62,180 nucleotides of DNA, taken from NCBI GenBank assembly GCA_003161435.1, contig PMOS01000016.1, forward strand, positions 1 to 62,180. The letters run 5' to 3'. The translations under genes were made by a program, and so were the position numbers. The notes below the pieces were generated by a model. The model was not told the DNA's origin and searched no databases. It saw only the letters and a program-made list of their open reading frames with translations. Origin of the DNA: Vulcanimicrobiota bacterium (GTDB taxonomy: Bacteria > Vulcanimicrobiota > Vulcanimicrobiia > Vulcanimicrobiales > Vulcanimicrobiaceae). The stretch's first letter is position 1, and every line of letters starts with the position of its first letter. Shown here one piece after another: positions 15,957 to 26,625 of the stretch.

Positions 15957-17882
15957 ATGTCGGTCGAGCGGCGATTCGAGCGGGTCCTCGAGATCACGCG
16001 GGATATCTTGCGTCTGCGCGAGCTTGACCTTGCCTTGGAATCCATCGCCCGCGGCGTCACCGACCTGTTCGGCTTCCGCTACGTCACCATCGTGCTCGCT
16101 GACGGCAACCAAACCGGCGAGATGACCCGGCGGGTGCTACTGGGCTACGATCAGGCGATCACTCAGGACCGCAAGAACGAGCGGGTTTCGAAGGCCGAAA
16201 TCCTCGCGGTCCTCGCGCCGAACTACGAAGTCTTCGAAAACGCGTATTACATCCCGGCGGAACGCGAGTTCCACTGGGAGCGCGCCATCTTCGCCGGCGA
16301 GACGAACCGCGACGCGCCGCGGAGCACGCCCAACGCCTGGCACGAACGCGACTCGCTGTGCCTCGTCCTGCGCGATTCCGCCGGCGAGATGATCGGCTAC
16401 TTGAGCCCCGATGGTCCGGCCGACGGCTGCATCCCGACGCGCGAGACGTTGCGCGGTCTCCAGCTCTTCGTCAACCTCATGGGCCTCGCGCTCGCCAACG
16501 CGCAGGCGCATCGGGCGGAGGTCGAGCGCCGCCGGCTGCTCGAGGCGAATCAGGCGCGGCTGCGTCACGAGGCGACCCACGACGCGCTCACGGGACTACC
16601 GAACCGCACGCACTTCCAGGAGCGGTTGGCGGCGACGCTCGATCACGCGCACTCGCATCCCGACCACGTCTACGCCGTGCTGTTCGTCGACCTCGACGAG
16701 TTCAAGTCGATCAACGACTCGCTGGGCCACATGGCCGGCGACGCGCTGCTCATGGCGATCGGCGATCGCATGCGCGCCACGGTCGGTTCCAACGATTTCA
16801 TCGCGCGCATCGGCGGCGACGAGTTCGCGCTACTGCTGGCTCACCGCCGCGATCTCGGTCAAGTAGAAGATGCCGTCGAGATGATTCAGGACGCGCTCGT
16901 CGCGCCGATGCTGATCGAAGGACGCGCGGTGTACAACACCGCGTCGATCGGTATCGCGGTGATCGAGCCGACCGACGAACGCATCGAGGGGGTTCTGCGA
17001 AACGCGGACACGGCGATGTACCACGCCAAGGCGCGGGGCCGCGGCCGGCACGCTTTCTTCGATCACCACATGCACTACGAGGCGGCGCGCCGTCTCGCGC
17101 TGACCAGCGACCTGCGCGCCGCGATCGAAGGCGAACAGTTCCGCGTCGAGTACCAGCCGATCGTGCGGTTGAGCGACGTGCGGTTGACCGGTTTCGAGGC
17201 GTTGGTCCGCTGGCGCAATCCGTTGACCGGCGACATCCTGCCCGGCGAGTTCATCCCGCTCGCCGAGGAAGTCGGGCTGATCGTGCCGATCGGGCGCTTC
17301 GTGTTCGTCGACGCCTGCAAGCGGCTGGCGGAATGGCGCCGCCGGGCACCGGAACTCGACCTGCGCATGCACGTCAACCTATCGGTGCAAGAAGTGCTCG
17401 AGCCCGATCTCGACGCGTTCGTCGCGCGAAACCTGCGCCGCTTCGCCCTCTCGTCGGACGACGTCGTGCTCGAGATCACCGAGAGCGCCGTCATCCGTTC
17501 GAACACGCTCTCGCTGGGTTCGCTAGCGCGCTTGCGCGCGACCGGCGTTCACCTGTGCATCGACGACTTCGGCACCGGCTACTCGTCGCTGCGCTACCTG
17601 CACCAACTGCCGTTCGACGCGATGAAGATCGATCGCAGCTTCGTCGAGAGTGCCGATGGCAGCCTCGGCAGCGCGCCGATCGTGCGGATGCTGATCCAGC
17701 TCGCACGCTCGTACGGCATCCACGTCGTCGCGGAGGGCGTCGAGACGTCGCAGCAGGCCGCCGAGCTCATGGCGCTGGACTGCGAGTACGCGCAAGGCTT
17801 CTATTTCTACCGCCCGATGACGCCCGAAGCCGTCGGCGCACTGCTCGACGCCACCGTCCCCGTCCCCGCGCCCGCCGTCTAG
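15957..17882 (+). CDS. GAF-like, GGDEF and EAL domain protein (c-di-GMP turnover)
   Basis: The 641-residue cytoplasmic protein has a GAF-like sensory domain (about 15-190), a short helix, a GGDEF domain (about 205-370) with an intact IGGDEFALL active site, and an EAL domain (about 385-630) with FEALVRWRNP, DDFGTGYSSL and VVAEGVET. The motifs for both diguanylate cyclase and c-di-GMP phosphodiesterase are preserved, so it may make or degrade the messenger depending on the GAF signal. A sigma-28-like -10 just upstream would tie it to motility genes. It has no membrane segment. Confidence 0.93.
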   Translation: MSVERRFERVLEITRDILRLRELDLALESIARGVTDLFGFRYVTIVLADGNQTGEMTRRVLLGYDQAITQDRKNERVSKAEILAVLAPNYEVFENAYYIPAEREFHWERAIFAGETNRDAPRSTPNAWHERDSLCLVLRDSAGEMIGYLSPDGPADGCIPTRETLRGLQLFVNLMGLALANAQAHRAEVERRRLLEANQARLRHEATHDALTGLPNRTHFQERLAATLDHAHSHPDHVYAVLFVDLDEFKSINDSLGHMAGDALLMAIGDRMRATVGSNDFIARIGGDEFALLLAHRRDLGQVEDAVEMIQDALVAPMLIEGRAVYNTASIGIAVIEPTDERIEGVLRNADTAMYHAKARGRGRHAFFDHHMHYEAARRLALTSDLRAAIEGEQFRVEYQPIVRLSDVRLTGFEALVRWRNPLTGDILPGEFIPLAEEVGLIVPIGRFVFVDACKRLAEWRRRAPELDLRMHVNLSVQEVLEPDLDAFVARNLRRFALSSDDVVLEITESAVIRSNTLSLGSLARLRATGVHLCIDDFGTGYSSLRYLHQLPFDAMKIDRSFVESADGSLGSAPIVRMLIQLARSYGIHVVAEGVETSQQAAELMALDCEYAQGFYFYRPMTPEAVGALLDATVPVPAPAV

Positions 17883-17887
17883 CGCGC

Positions 17888-17944
17888 GATAGTCGCAGCC
17901 TCGTATTAGGCCCGCAGCGTCCAGCCCGTGATGCCGCTGACGGC
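17888..17944 (-). repeat. Duplicate of the acetyltransferase gene 3' end (relic)
   Basis: About 57 bases match the end of the acetyltransferase gene at 18518-18574 with only a few differences and two small indels. The encoded residues are SGITGWTLRA followed by a stop (TAA at 17906-17908), against SGITGWMLRA in the intact gene. The match also covers about 15 bases after the stop. No further part of the gene is found. The secreted-protein gene 18004-18510 lies exactly between this copy and the intact gene. Confidence 0.8.
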
Positions 17945-18003
17945 GGGCGAGGAAGCGAACGGGGGAAGGTGCCGATGTTCCTGACGGACCATCACGACGG
18001 GCG

Positions 18004-18510
18004 ATGACGATTGTGGCTGCGTTCGGCGCGCTGGCATTCGCGACCGCGGCACCGGCCGGTGCGGACGCGAATTGTGTTCCGATCCCCCACCTTGACGAGA
18101 CGGTCACACTGGTCGAGCCGCGCAACGCGGCGATCTTCGATCCGCGCGGCATCTGGATCGAGTTTTCTGTCGCGCCTTTCGGTGGGGACATTCGCGCAGT
18201 GTTCGTGCTGAGCGCGAACGCCAGGCCGATCGACCCGGCTTTCTCAGACCGAGCGCTCGTCGTCGATCGTCCGTACCGACTCTCCGGAGACACGCTCGGA
18301 GCCGCGAACCCGGCGGCGGCGCTCTGGATCGCTCACATCTCGAACCCGGACGTTGCCTCGCGCGTCACGGTCATCTACTCGATCAATCTCTGGCGCACGG
18401 CGGCCGGCGCGCCCTGCGAGGGCGGCGTCGACGTTCGGCGGATCGGCGACTTCATCTGGGTCCCAAACAACGGCGTCGGGCCGTTCGGACAGAGGCCGCC
18501 TTTGCCCTGA
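18004..18510 (+). CDS. Small secreted protein of unknown function
   Basis: The 168-residue protein has a signal peptide (cleavage likely after GADA near residue 22) and a compact domain with strand-like segments (ETVTLVEPRN, GIWIEFSVAPFGGDIRAVFVL, ASRVTVIYSINLW) and two cysteines that could pair (positions about 24 and 137). I recognise no family; the pattern is compatible with an immunoglobulin-like beta sandwich. The ATG at 18004 has only a weak ribosome site. The gene is bracketed by two copies of the acetyltransferase 3' end and runs convergent to that gene. That suggests it arrived by insertion or by a duplication event. Confidence 0.55.
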   Translation: MTIVAAFGALAFATAAPAGADANCVPIPHLDETVTLVEPRNAAIFDPRGIWIEFSVAPFGGDIRAVFVLSANARPIDPAFSDRALVVDRPYRLSGDTLGAANPAAALWIAHISNPDVASRVTVIYSINLWRTAAGAPCEGGVDVRRIGDFIWVPNNGVGPFGQRPPLP

Positions 18511-18534
18511 CCAACATGATAGCGCAGCCTCGTA

Positions 18535-19299
18535 TCAGGCCCGCAGCATCCAGCCCGTGATGCCGCTCAACGGCACGAATCCGAGGCGTGCCAAGATCGG
18601 CCGACTGGTTTCTCGCGCATCGATGGTGATATACCGATAACCGCGCTGCCGCGCCATGTGAGCCCGAAATGCCACCAGAGCCCGATAGATGCCTCTCCGA
18701 CGGTGGACGGGGACCGTTCCTCCGCCCCACATGCTCGCGAACGCGCGGTCGGCGGGCATCTGCAACCGTCCGCACGACACGGGCCGCCCGTCGAGATATG
18801 CGACGTACAACACGTGTGTCGGATCGCCCAGCAAGCGAACGTACGTATCGGCGCGCGACGAAAGGTCTTCGGCGAACGCAGCGCTGCTCACCGTGATGAA
18901 GTCTTGAACGCCGCGAACGTCGGCGACGCCTCTGATCTCGAACCCGTCGCGTGGCGCCGTGTCAGGCAGCGGCAGCTCGAGATCGAACGCCATCAACGTC
19001 TCGGGTTCGTCGGGAACGAACCCCTGATCACGTAAGATCGTCGCCAATCCCTCCGGGCCATCATGCGAGTACAGCTTCCACTCGAGCGGGGACCCGTTCG
19101 GCGGTACGATCTTGGCCTGCTCTGCGACCATCGCACGCGCATCGCGAGAATCCCGATCCCAAAACAGCACGACGTTCCAGCTCCCTCCGGATCTCACGAC
19201 CGAGCCGATTCGCTCGATCCGAGCCCCTGCCGTAGCGGGAGGGTCGGCCCGCATCTGCGCATCGAACAATGAGAGAACGTCAGCCGGCCTCATCATCAT
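18535..19299 (-). CDS. GNAT-family N-acetyltransferase
   Basis: The 254-residue protein carries a C-terminal GNAT domain: VSCGRLQMPADRAFASMWGG, then the acetyl-CoA-binding turn VPVHRRRGIYRALV, and RYITIDARETSRPILARLGF. The first about 120 residues form a second, more diverged acetyltransferase-like half, as in tandem-GNAT proteins. It should transfer an acetyl group from acetyl-CoA to an unknown amine. The first of three consecutive ATG codons (19299) is preceded by GGAG at a good distance. A hairpin lies between it and the upstream isochorismatase-fold gene on the same strand. Its 3' end exists a second time at 17888-17944. Confidence 0.85.
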   Translation of the reverse strand: MMMRPADVLSLFDAQMRADPPATAGARIERIGSVVRSGGSWNVVLFWDRDSRDARAMVAEQAKIVPPNGSPLEWKLYSHDGPEGLATILRDQGFVPDEPETLMAFDLELPLPDTAPRDGFEIRGVADVRGVQDFITVSSAAFAEDLSSRADTYVRLLGDPTHVLYVAYLDGRPVSCGRLQMPADRAFASMWGGGTVPVHRRRGIYRALVAFRAHMARQRGYRYITIDARETSRPILARLGFVPLSGITGWMLRA

Positions 19300-19310
19300 C
19301 CGCACCTTCT

Positions 19311-19331
19311 CCGGGACGCGTCACGTCCCGG
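19311..19331. promoter_or_regulatory. 8-bp stem-loop between two minus-strand genes
   Basis: CCGGGACG (19311-19318) and CGTCCCGG (19324-19331) pair perfectly around a 5-base loop. It directly abuts the Shine-Dalgarno of the acetyltransferase gene. It lacks a T tract, so it may be a processing or translation-control element rather than a terminator. Confidence 0.45.
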
Positions 19332-19348
19332 CGGCTAGCCGGTTGGGA

Positions 19349-19909
19349 TCAGCGGGTTTTCTCGAGCATGTCGAGGACCTCGGCGGTCGTGGCGGTTTCG
19401 CCGAGCTTGGGGAAAATTCGTTCGACGCTGTTCTGATGTGCTTCGGCGTCGCCATCGGTCATCGCGTCGGTTGCGAGGACGACGTTGTAGCCGTGTTCGT
19501 AGGCGGACCGTGCGGTCGATTCGACGCCGATGCTGGTTCGGATACCGGCTAGCACGATCTGGGTGATGCCGAGCCCTTGCAGGTAGTCGTTGAGTGCAGG
19601 GCTGTAGAACGCGCCCCACCGCAGCTTTGTCACCCGATGATCGTCGGGCTGCGCCTGCAGTTCCGGGACAAGTTCGGCCCAATCGGGTGGGGGATTGAAG
19701 CTGGCGGGGCCGGCTTCGGTGCGCCCAGGAGCGCGGCCCGCGACGTTGACCAGCACCACGGGTAGGCCGTGACGGCGAAACGCCGTCGCCAGGCTCGCCG
19801 CTCGCTGCACGATCTCACGGACGGGATGCACCGTCGGGACCGCGACGATCCCTTTCTGCAGGTCGATCACGACGAGCGCGGTCTTCGTGTCCAGTGTCGT
19901 CAGCGGCAT
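19349..19909 (-). CDS. Isochorismatase-fold (cysteine hydrolase family) protein lacking the cysteine
   Basis: The 186-residue protein has the isochorismatase fold: TALVVIDLQKGI with the catalytic Asp, VTKLRWGAF with the Lys, and LAGIRTSIGVESTARSAYEHG. In hydrolytic members the last motif carries the nucleophilic cysteine (as in TNICVE); here the position is glycine (TSIGVE). Amidase activity by the usual mechanism is therefore unlikely. It may be a non-cysteine member like the isochorismatase vinyl-ether hydrolases, or bind a ligand. It lies upstream of the acetyltransferase gene on the same strand, separated by a hairpin, and downstream of two hairpin repeats. Confidence 0.88.
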   Translation of the reverse strand: MPLTTLDTKTALVVIDLQKGIVAVPTVHPVREIVQRAASLATAFRRHGLPVVLVNVAGRAPGRTEAGPASFNPPPDWAELVPELQAQPDDHRVTKLRWGAFYSPALNDYLQGLGITQIVLAGIRTSIGVESTARSAYEHGYNVVLATDAMTDGDAEAHQNSVERIFPKLGETATTAEVLDMLEKTR

Positions 19910-19957
19910 CGTGTCTCTTTCGTTGGATGTTGCGCATTGTGCATCCCGCGCAACGAT

Positions 19958-19986
19958 GGTCGCCCTTCGCCAGGCTCAGGGCGACC
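19958..19986. repeat. REP-like hairpin (family member 1)
   Basis: GGTCGCCCT (19958-19966) and AGGGCGACC (19978-19986) form a 9-bp stem around the family loop TCGCCAGGCTC. See the finding on the covarying hairpin family. Confidence 0.75.
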
Positions 19987-20016
19987 GCCGGTGCCGCGCG
20001 ATTTCGGTAACGCAGC

Positions 20017-20041
20017 CGCCCTTCGACGAGCTCAGGGTGAC
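20017..20041. repeat. REP-like hairpin (family member 2)
   Basis: An imperfect stem (GCCCT with AGGGT and flanking bases) surrounds the family loop TCGACGAGCTC. It is the second copy in the same intergenic gap. Confidence 0.65.
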
Positions 20042-20087
20042 AAGAAACCATGCCAAGTTGCTCACGCAACCCGCCACCGTCCCAGCA

Positions 20088-22208
<2,121 letters not shown>

Positions 22209-22347
22209 ACCGATAGTCCTTTACGACACAAAGAAAGGCCCGACACCGTCGAGCACTTCGAACGGTACCCCGTTTAGCAGCATCCGTTTGGGGTCCTTCG
22301 CACGAGAACGGGCCTGGCACGCTTCGGCCGCGAAGGGGGCGTCCGGC

Positions 22348-23544
22348 ATGGAGACGACCGAGTTCCTCGTCGTGGGGTGCGGCCCGGCCGGCGGGACCGC
22401 TGCGCGCGAGGCGGCCCGGCGAGGCATCGCGACGGTCGTCTTGGAGCGCGACACAGTCGTCGGCGCAAAGCGCGTCTGCGCGGCGGGTCTGCGGCCGGGG
22501 TTCTGCGAGGACTTCGACGTCCCGCGCTCGATCGTGCACCTCGATCCGGGGACGATCACGCTGACGACCGTCGAAAAGACCTACGCGTTCCCCGTCGGGC
22601 CGGCGCATACGACGACGCGCGAAGAGCTCGACGGCACAATCGCCGACCTGGCCCGCGGCGAGGGCGCCGACATCCGCACCGGCATGCTGTTCCGCGGCCT
22701 CGAACGCGAGCGCGACGGCGTCGTGGTCGAGTACGCCGACGCCCGGGCCGGCGTCCGCAAACGCATCAAGGCCCGCAGCGTGTTTCTCGCGCAGGGTTCG
22801 AGCGCGCGGCTCGACGACGTCGATGCGCGCTTTCGCCACGCGGGCTGGAACGCCGGACTGATCACCTGCTTTCAGTACCGCGTCTACTTGGCTCGCCCGG
22901 CCACGGCCGAGACGTATGGGACGCTGGAGATGCACTACTACGTCAGCCCGCTCTCGGGCCGCAATGTGATCGCCTGGATGTTCCCCAAGCGCGACCACCT
23001 TTCGATCGGCCTGGGAATCCAGGCGAAGATGCCGGGGGCGGCGTTGCGCGCGGAGACCGACGCCCTGTTGGCGACGGTCGAACGGCGGCTCTTTCCCGGG
23101 ATCCCGTACACGGTGCGCGATGAGGGCAACCTGCTGTACGGTGGGCTCCCGCGCGCCTCGATCGGCGCCGATGGTGTGATGGTGGGCGGCACAGCGGCCG
23201 GGCTCGTCGACGCGACGACCGGCGAAGGGATCCACGAAGCTGCGACGACCGGCCGGCTCGCCGCCGAAGCCGCCGGCGACGCACGCGCGCGCGGAACCGA
23301 TCCGGCGCCGGCCTACGAACGGGCCGTGAAGCGCGCGTTCTACCGCCGATTGCGGCACCGCCATCATCTGATGTCGTTCCTCGAGCGCAGGCCCCCGCGC
23401 TTCGACGTGCTGTTCCGGCAGCTCGAGGAAACGCCGCGCTTCGCCGAGCTGCTGCAGAGCGATCGCAACGCTTTCAGCGCGTGGGAGCGGATGTATCTCT
23501 ACGTGCAGGCGGCCAAGTTCTCACTCCGCGCCTTGCGCGCCTGA
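22348..23544 (+). CDS. FAD-dependent oxidoreductase, geranylgeranyl-reductase family
   Basis: The 398-residue flavoprotein begins with the dinucleotide-binding motif LVVGCGPAGGTAAREAARRG and continues VVLERD. It has the later FAD motif GLVDATTGEGIHEA characteristic of geranylgeranyl reductases, which saturate isoprenoid chains of lipids, quinones or pigments. The C-terminal third is Arg/Phe-rich and helical. Start at 22348 is chosen over 22288 because the longer form adds 20 unrelated residues and a purine-rich ribosome site precedes 22348. It is followed nine bases later by the ABC permease gene, so the two may be cotranscribed. The substrate cannot be told from sequence. Confidence 0.85.
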   Translation: METTEFLVVGCGPAGGTAAREAARRGIATVVLERDTVVGAKRVCAAGLRPGFCEDFDVPRSIVHLDPGTITLTTVEKTYAFPVGPAHTTTREELDGTIADLARGEGADIRTGMLFRGLERERDGVVVEYADARAGVRKRIKARSVFLAQGSSARLDDVDARFRHAGWNAGLITCFQYRVYLARPATAETYGTLEMHYYVSPLSGRNVIAWMFPKRDHLSIGLGIQAKMPGAALRAETDALLATVERRLFPGIPYTVRDEGNLLYGGLPRASIGADGVMVGGTAAGLVDATTGEGIHEAATTGRLAAEAAGDARARGTDPAPAYERAVKRAFYRRLRHRHHLMSFLERRPPRFDVLFRQLEETPRFAELLQSDRNAFSAWERMYLYVQAAKFSLRALRA

Positions 23545-23553
23545 AGACGGATC

Positions 23554-24573
23554 GTGCTGCGCTTTCTGGCCGACCGTCTCGTGCGGCTGGTCGTCGTGCT
23601 ACTCGCAATCACGGTGGTGAGCTTCCTGTTCATGCACGCGATTCCGGGCGATCCGGTCGCATTGCGCCTGGGCGAGCACGCGAGCCCGCAAGAGGTTGCC
23701 CACCTCCGCTCGTCGCTCGGCTTGGACAGGCCGTGGTTCGTGCAGCTCGCGCTCTATCTGGGCGCCGTCGCGCACGGCGACCTCGGCGCATCGATCTTCG
23801 ACTCTCAGCCGGTCGCGCAGAAGCTCGCCCAATATTTTCCGGCGACGCTCGAGTTGACGCTGAGCGCGATGGCGTTTGCGATCGCGGTCGGGATCCCGGC
23901 CGGCGTGCTGGCCGCGGTCCGCCATCGCAGCGCGATCGACGCGCTCACCATGAGCGGCGCGCTGCTCGGCGTCTCGATCCCGGTCTTTTGGCTCGGCTGG
24001 ATCCTCGTCTACGTGTTCGCGGTACTGCCGTCACACGCGGGGCTGAATCTGTTCCCGATCTCGGGCCGCATCGCGCTGACGTACTTCGTCCCGGCTCGTA
24101 CGCATCTGGTCGTCGTCGACGCGCTGCTGGCCGGCAACGGGCGCGCCGCGCTAGACGCGCTCTGGCATCTGGTGCTGCCGGCGATCACGCTGGGGACGAT
24201 TCCGTTGGCGATCATCGCGAAGATCACGCGCAGCGGGATGCTCGACGTGCTGTCGGCGGACTATATCCGGACCGCGCGCGCGAAGGGCCTAGGACCGCGC
24301 GTCGTGGTCTTCAAGCACGCTCTGCGCAACGCCCTGATCCCGATCATCACGATCCTCGGCCTCCAGACCGGGCTGCTGCTGGGCGGCGCCGTGCTGACCG
24401 AATCCGTGTTCGCCTGGCCGGGCGTCGGGCGGCTAGCATTCGAGGCGATCTCGAACCGCGACATGCCGCTGATCAACGGCTGCATCCTGCTCTTCGCGAC
24501 GGTCTTCGTGATCGTCAACACGCTCGTCGACGTGCTCTACGCGGTGGCCAACCCGCGAATCCGGTATTCGTAG
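23554..24573 (+). CDS. ABC transporter permease, DppB/OppB type
   Basis: The 339-residue protein is a peptide/nickel-type permease: N-terminal DRLVRLVVVLLAITVVSFL and the HAIPGDPV segment, about six membrane helices, and the cytoplasmic coupling loop (ADYIRTARAKGLGPR followed by HALRNALIP) that contacts the ATPase. It would form a heterodimer with a DppC-type permease. Neither that gene, the ATPases nor the solute-binding protein are here: the next gene is cheR. It may be an orphan remnant, or its partners lie elsewhere. The start is GTG at 23554. Confidence 0.9.
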   Translation: MLRFLADRLVRLVVVLLAITVVSFLFMHAIPGDPVALRLGEHASPQEVAHLRSSLGLDRPWFVQLALYLGAVAHGDLGASIFDSQPVAQKLAQYFPATLELTLSAMAFAIAVGIPAGVLAAVRHRSAIDALTMSGALLGVSIPVFWLGWILVYVFAVLPSHAGLNLFPISGRIALTYFVPARTHLVVVDALLAGNGRAALDALWHLVLPAITLGTIPLAIIAKITRSGMLDVLSADYIRTARAKGLGPRVVVFKHALRNALIPIITILGLQTGLLLGGAVLTESVFAWPGVGRLAFEAISNRDMPLINGCILLFATVFVIVNTLVDVLYAVANPRIRYS

Positions 24574-24586
24574 TGGTCCGCCGCTA

Positions 24587-25417
24587 GTGCTCGAAATCTC
24601 CGATGACGAGTTCGTCGCGGTTCGCGATTTGATTCGGGATCGATTCGGCATTTGGTACGACGACCAGAAGCGCTTCTTGTTGCTCAGTCGTCTCTCGACG
24701 CGATTGGCGAAGCGCGGCGTCGAGACGTACCGCTCGTACGTGCAGTTTCTGCGCTACGATCCAAAGCGTGAAGAGGAATGGAACGATCTCGCTTCGGTGC
24801 TGTCGAACAACGAGACGTACTTTTTTCGCGAGCGGGCCCAGCTCAAGGCGCTGGCCGGTTCGATCCTCGACGAATTTCGGGCGCGCTCGTCGCGACTGCG
24901 GCTGTGGTCGGCGGCCTGCTCGTCGGGCGAGGAGCCGTACTCGCTCGCGATCACGCTGATCGAAACGGGGAAGATCGCGGATTCCATGTTCTCGATTCGC
25001 GCCACCGACATCTCGCCGCGCGCGCTGGACCTTGCCGACAAAGCCTTCTATCGAGCGCTGTCGTTCCGGGCCACCGAGCCCGCGATGATCCAGCGCTGGT
25101 TTCGCTCGGAGGGTGACGGGTTCGTTGTCGACGACCGGGTGAAGCGTCTGGTATCGTTCGGGCGGCTGAACCTGCTCGACGAGCCGTCGGTGGCGGCCGA
25201 GGGCCCGTTCGACGCGATCTTCTGCCGCAACGTCCTGATCTATTTCGACAAGCCCACGCAAAAGCGGGTCGTCGAGTCGTTCGCGAAGGCGCTTCGCCCG
25301 GGAGGCTATCTGTTCTTGGGCCACGCCGAGTCGCTGTTCCACCTCACCGATCTCTACGAGCCGGTCGTCGGCCCGGACTCGATCGTCTATCGGTTGCGCA
25401 CGGCGGTGCCGGCGTGA
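24587..25417 (+). CDS. cheR: Chemotaxis receptor methyltransferase
   Basis: CheR methylates glutamates on chemoreceptors with S-adenosylmethionine. The 276-residue protein has the N-terminal helical domain (EFVAVRDLIRDRFGIWY), the NNETYFFRE segment, the SAM-binding motif WSAACSSGEEPYSLAI, and FCRNVLIYFD with LFLGHAESL near the end. The GTG start at 24587 has no strong ribosome site. It overlaps cheB by four bases, giving a cheR-cheB adaptation operon that would act on the chemoreceptor encoded at 12469-14544. Confidence 0.95.
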   Translation: MLEISDDEFVAVRDLIRDRFGIWYDDQKRFLLLSRLSTRLAKRGVETYRSYVQFLRYDPKREEEWNDLASVLSNNETYFFRERAQLKALAGSILDEFRARSSRLRLWSAACSSGEEPYSLAITLIETGKIADSMFSIRATDISPRALDLADKAFYRALSFRATEPAMIQRWFRSEGDGFVVDDRVKRLVSFGRLNLLDEPSVAAEGPFDAIFCRNVLIYFDKPTQKRVVESFAKALRPGGYLFLGHAESLFHLTDLYEPVVGPDSIVYRLRTAVPA

Positions 25418-26523
25418 ACCCGCACACGATCGGGGTCGTCGTCATCGACGATTCGGCGTTCATGCGCCGAGCGATCCAGAAGATGCTCGAGAAGGAGCCG
25501 GAGATTCGCGTCGTCGGTGCCGCGGCGTCGGGTGAAGAGGGGATCGCGATGGTGGAGCGGCTGCACCCCGATGTCATCACGATGGACGTCGAGATGCCCG
25601 GGATGGGCGGGCTCGAAGCGGCCGGCGCTATCGTCTCGCGCCGCGGGCCGCCGATCATCATGGTCAGCGCGCTGACGCGCGACGGTGCCGAGACGACCTT
25701 GCGCGCGCTCGAGGCGGGCGCGGTCGATTTCATCCCCAAGCCCGACTCGGCGCTCATCGACATCGTCAACGTCCAGCGCGAGCTGGTCGAGAAGGTCAAG
25801 CACTTCGGCTCGCGCGGCGCATACTTGCGCGCGATGCGGGAGACGACGCGAATCGCGCGTGCCACGATCGACGCGGCCGCCGCGCGCGTCTCGGCGCCGC
25901 CCCCGCCGCGACCGCTGGCGCGAACGTCGGCCGGCGCCTTCACCTGCGTCGCCATCGGCACGTCGACCGGCGGGCCGGTCGCGCTCTCGCAGATCCTGCC
26001 CAAGCTGCCGGCCGGTTTCCCGATTCCGATCGTCGTCGTTCAGCACATGCCGCCCGGCTTCACGCGTCCGCTCGCCGAACGCCTCGACGCGTCCAGCAAG
26101 ATCGACGTCGTCGAGGGCGTCGACGGGATGCCGCTCGCGCCGGGCGTGGCGATTATCGCACCGGCCGGGAAGGAGCTGCGATTGCGGCGGGGATCCGGCG
26201 GCGTGCGGGTCGTGCTCGACGACGACCCCCACACGTCGCTGCACGTCCCGAGCGTCGACGCCATGGCGTCGTCCGTCGCCGATGTCTTCGGGTCCGGCTC
26301 GCTCGGCGTCATCCTCACCGGGATGGGACAGGACGGCGTCGCCGGGCTGAAGGTCATCAAGGCGCGTGGAGGCTTCGTGCTCGGACAGGACGAGGCGACC
26401 AGCGTCGTGTACGGGATGCCGCGCGCCGCCGCGGTCGCCGGGCTGGTCGACCGGGTGGTCCCGCTGCACGTCGTGCCGCGCGTGCTCTGCGAGTTGACCG
26501 GCACCGCGTACGCTCCGACTTAA
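25414..26523 (+). CDS. cheB: Chemotaxis response regulator methylesterase
   Basis: The 369-residue CheB has a receiver domain (VVVIDDSAFMRR with the acidic pair, VITMDVEMPGMGG with the phosphorylated Asp, MVSALT, and FIPKPD with the Lys). After a linker comes a methylesterase domain with the catalytic serine in GTSTGGP, the histidine in VVQHMPPGF and the aspartate in TGMGQDGV. It removes methyl groups from receptors when phosphorylated by CheA. GTG start in a GTGA overlap with cheR. No cheA, cheW or cheY is in the window. Confidence 0.96.
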   Translation: MNPHTIGVVVIDDSAFMRRAIQKMLEKEPEIRVVGAAASGEEGIAMVERLHPDVITMDVEMPGMGGLEAAGAIVSRRGPPIIMVSALTRDGAETTLRALEAGAVDFIPKPDSALIDIVNVQRELVEKVKHFGSRGAYLRAMRETTRIARATIDAAAARVSAPPPPRPLARTSAGAFTCVAIGTSTGGPVALSQILPKLPAGFPIPIVVVQHMPPGFTRPLAERLDASSKIDVVEGVDGMPLAPGVAIIAPAGKELRLRRGSGGVRVVLDDDPHTSLHVPSVDAMASSVADVFGSGSLGVILTGMGQDGVAGLKVIKARGGFVLGQDEATSVVYGMPRAAAVAGLVDRVVPLHVVPRVLCELTGTAYAPT

Positions 26524-26625
26524 CCCGTCTCCAACAGAACTTCACGGCAGCCGAGGGGAGGTACACCTCCTCTTCGGGAACTTGCCGAAAAACCGGGGCG
26601 GGTGATCCCGTCATGGGAGCGAGCC

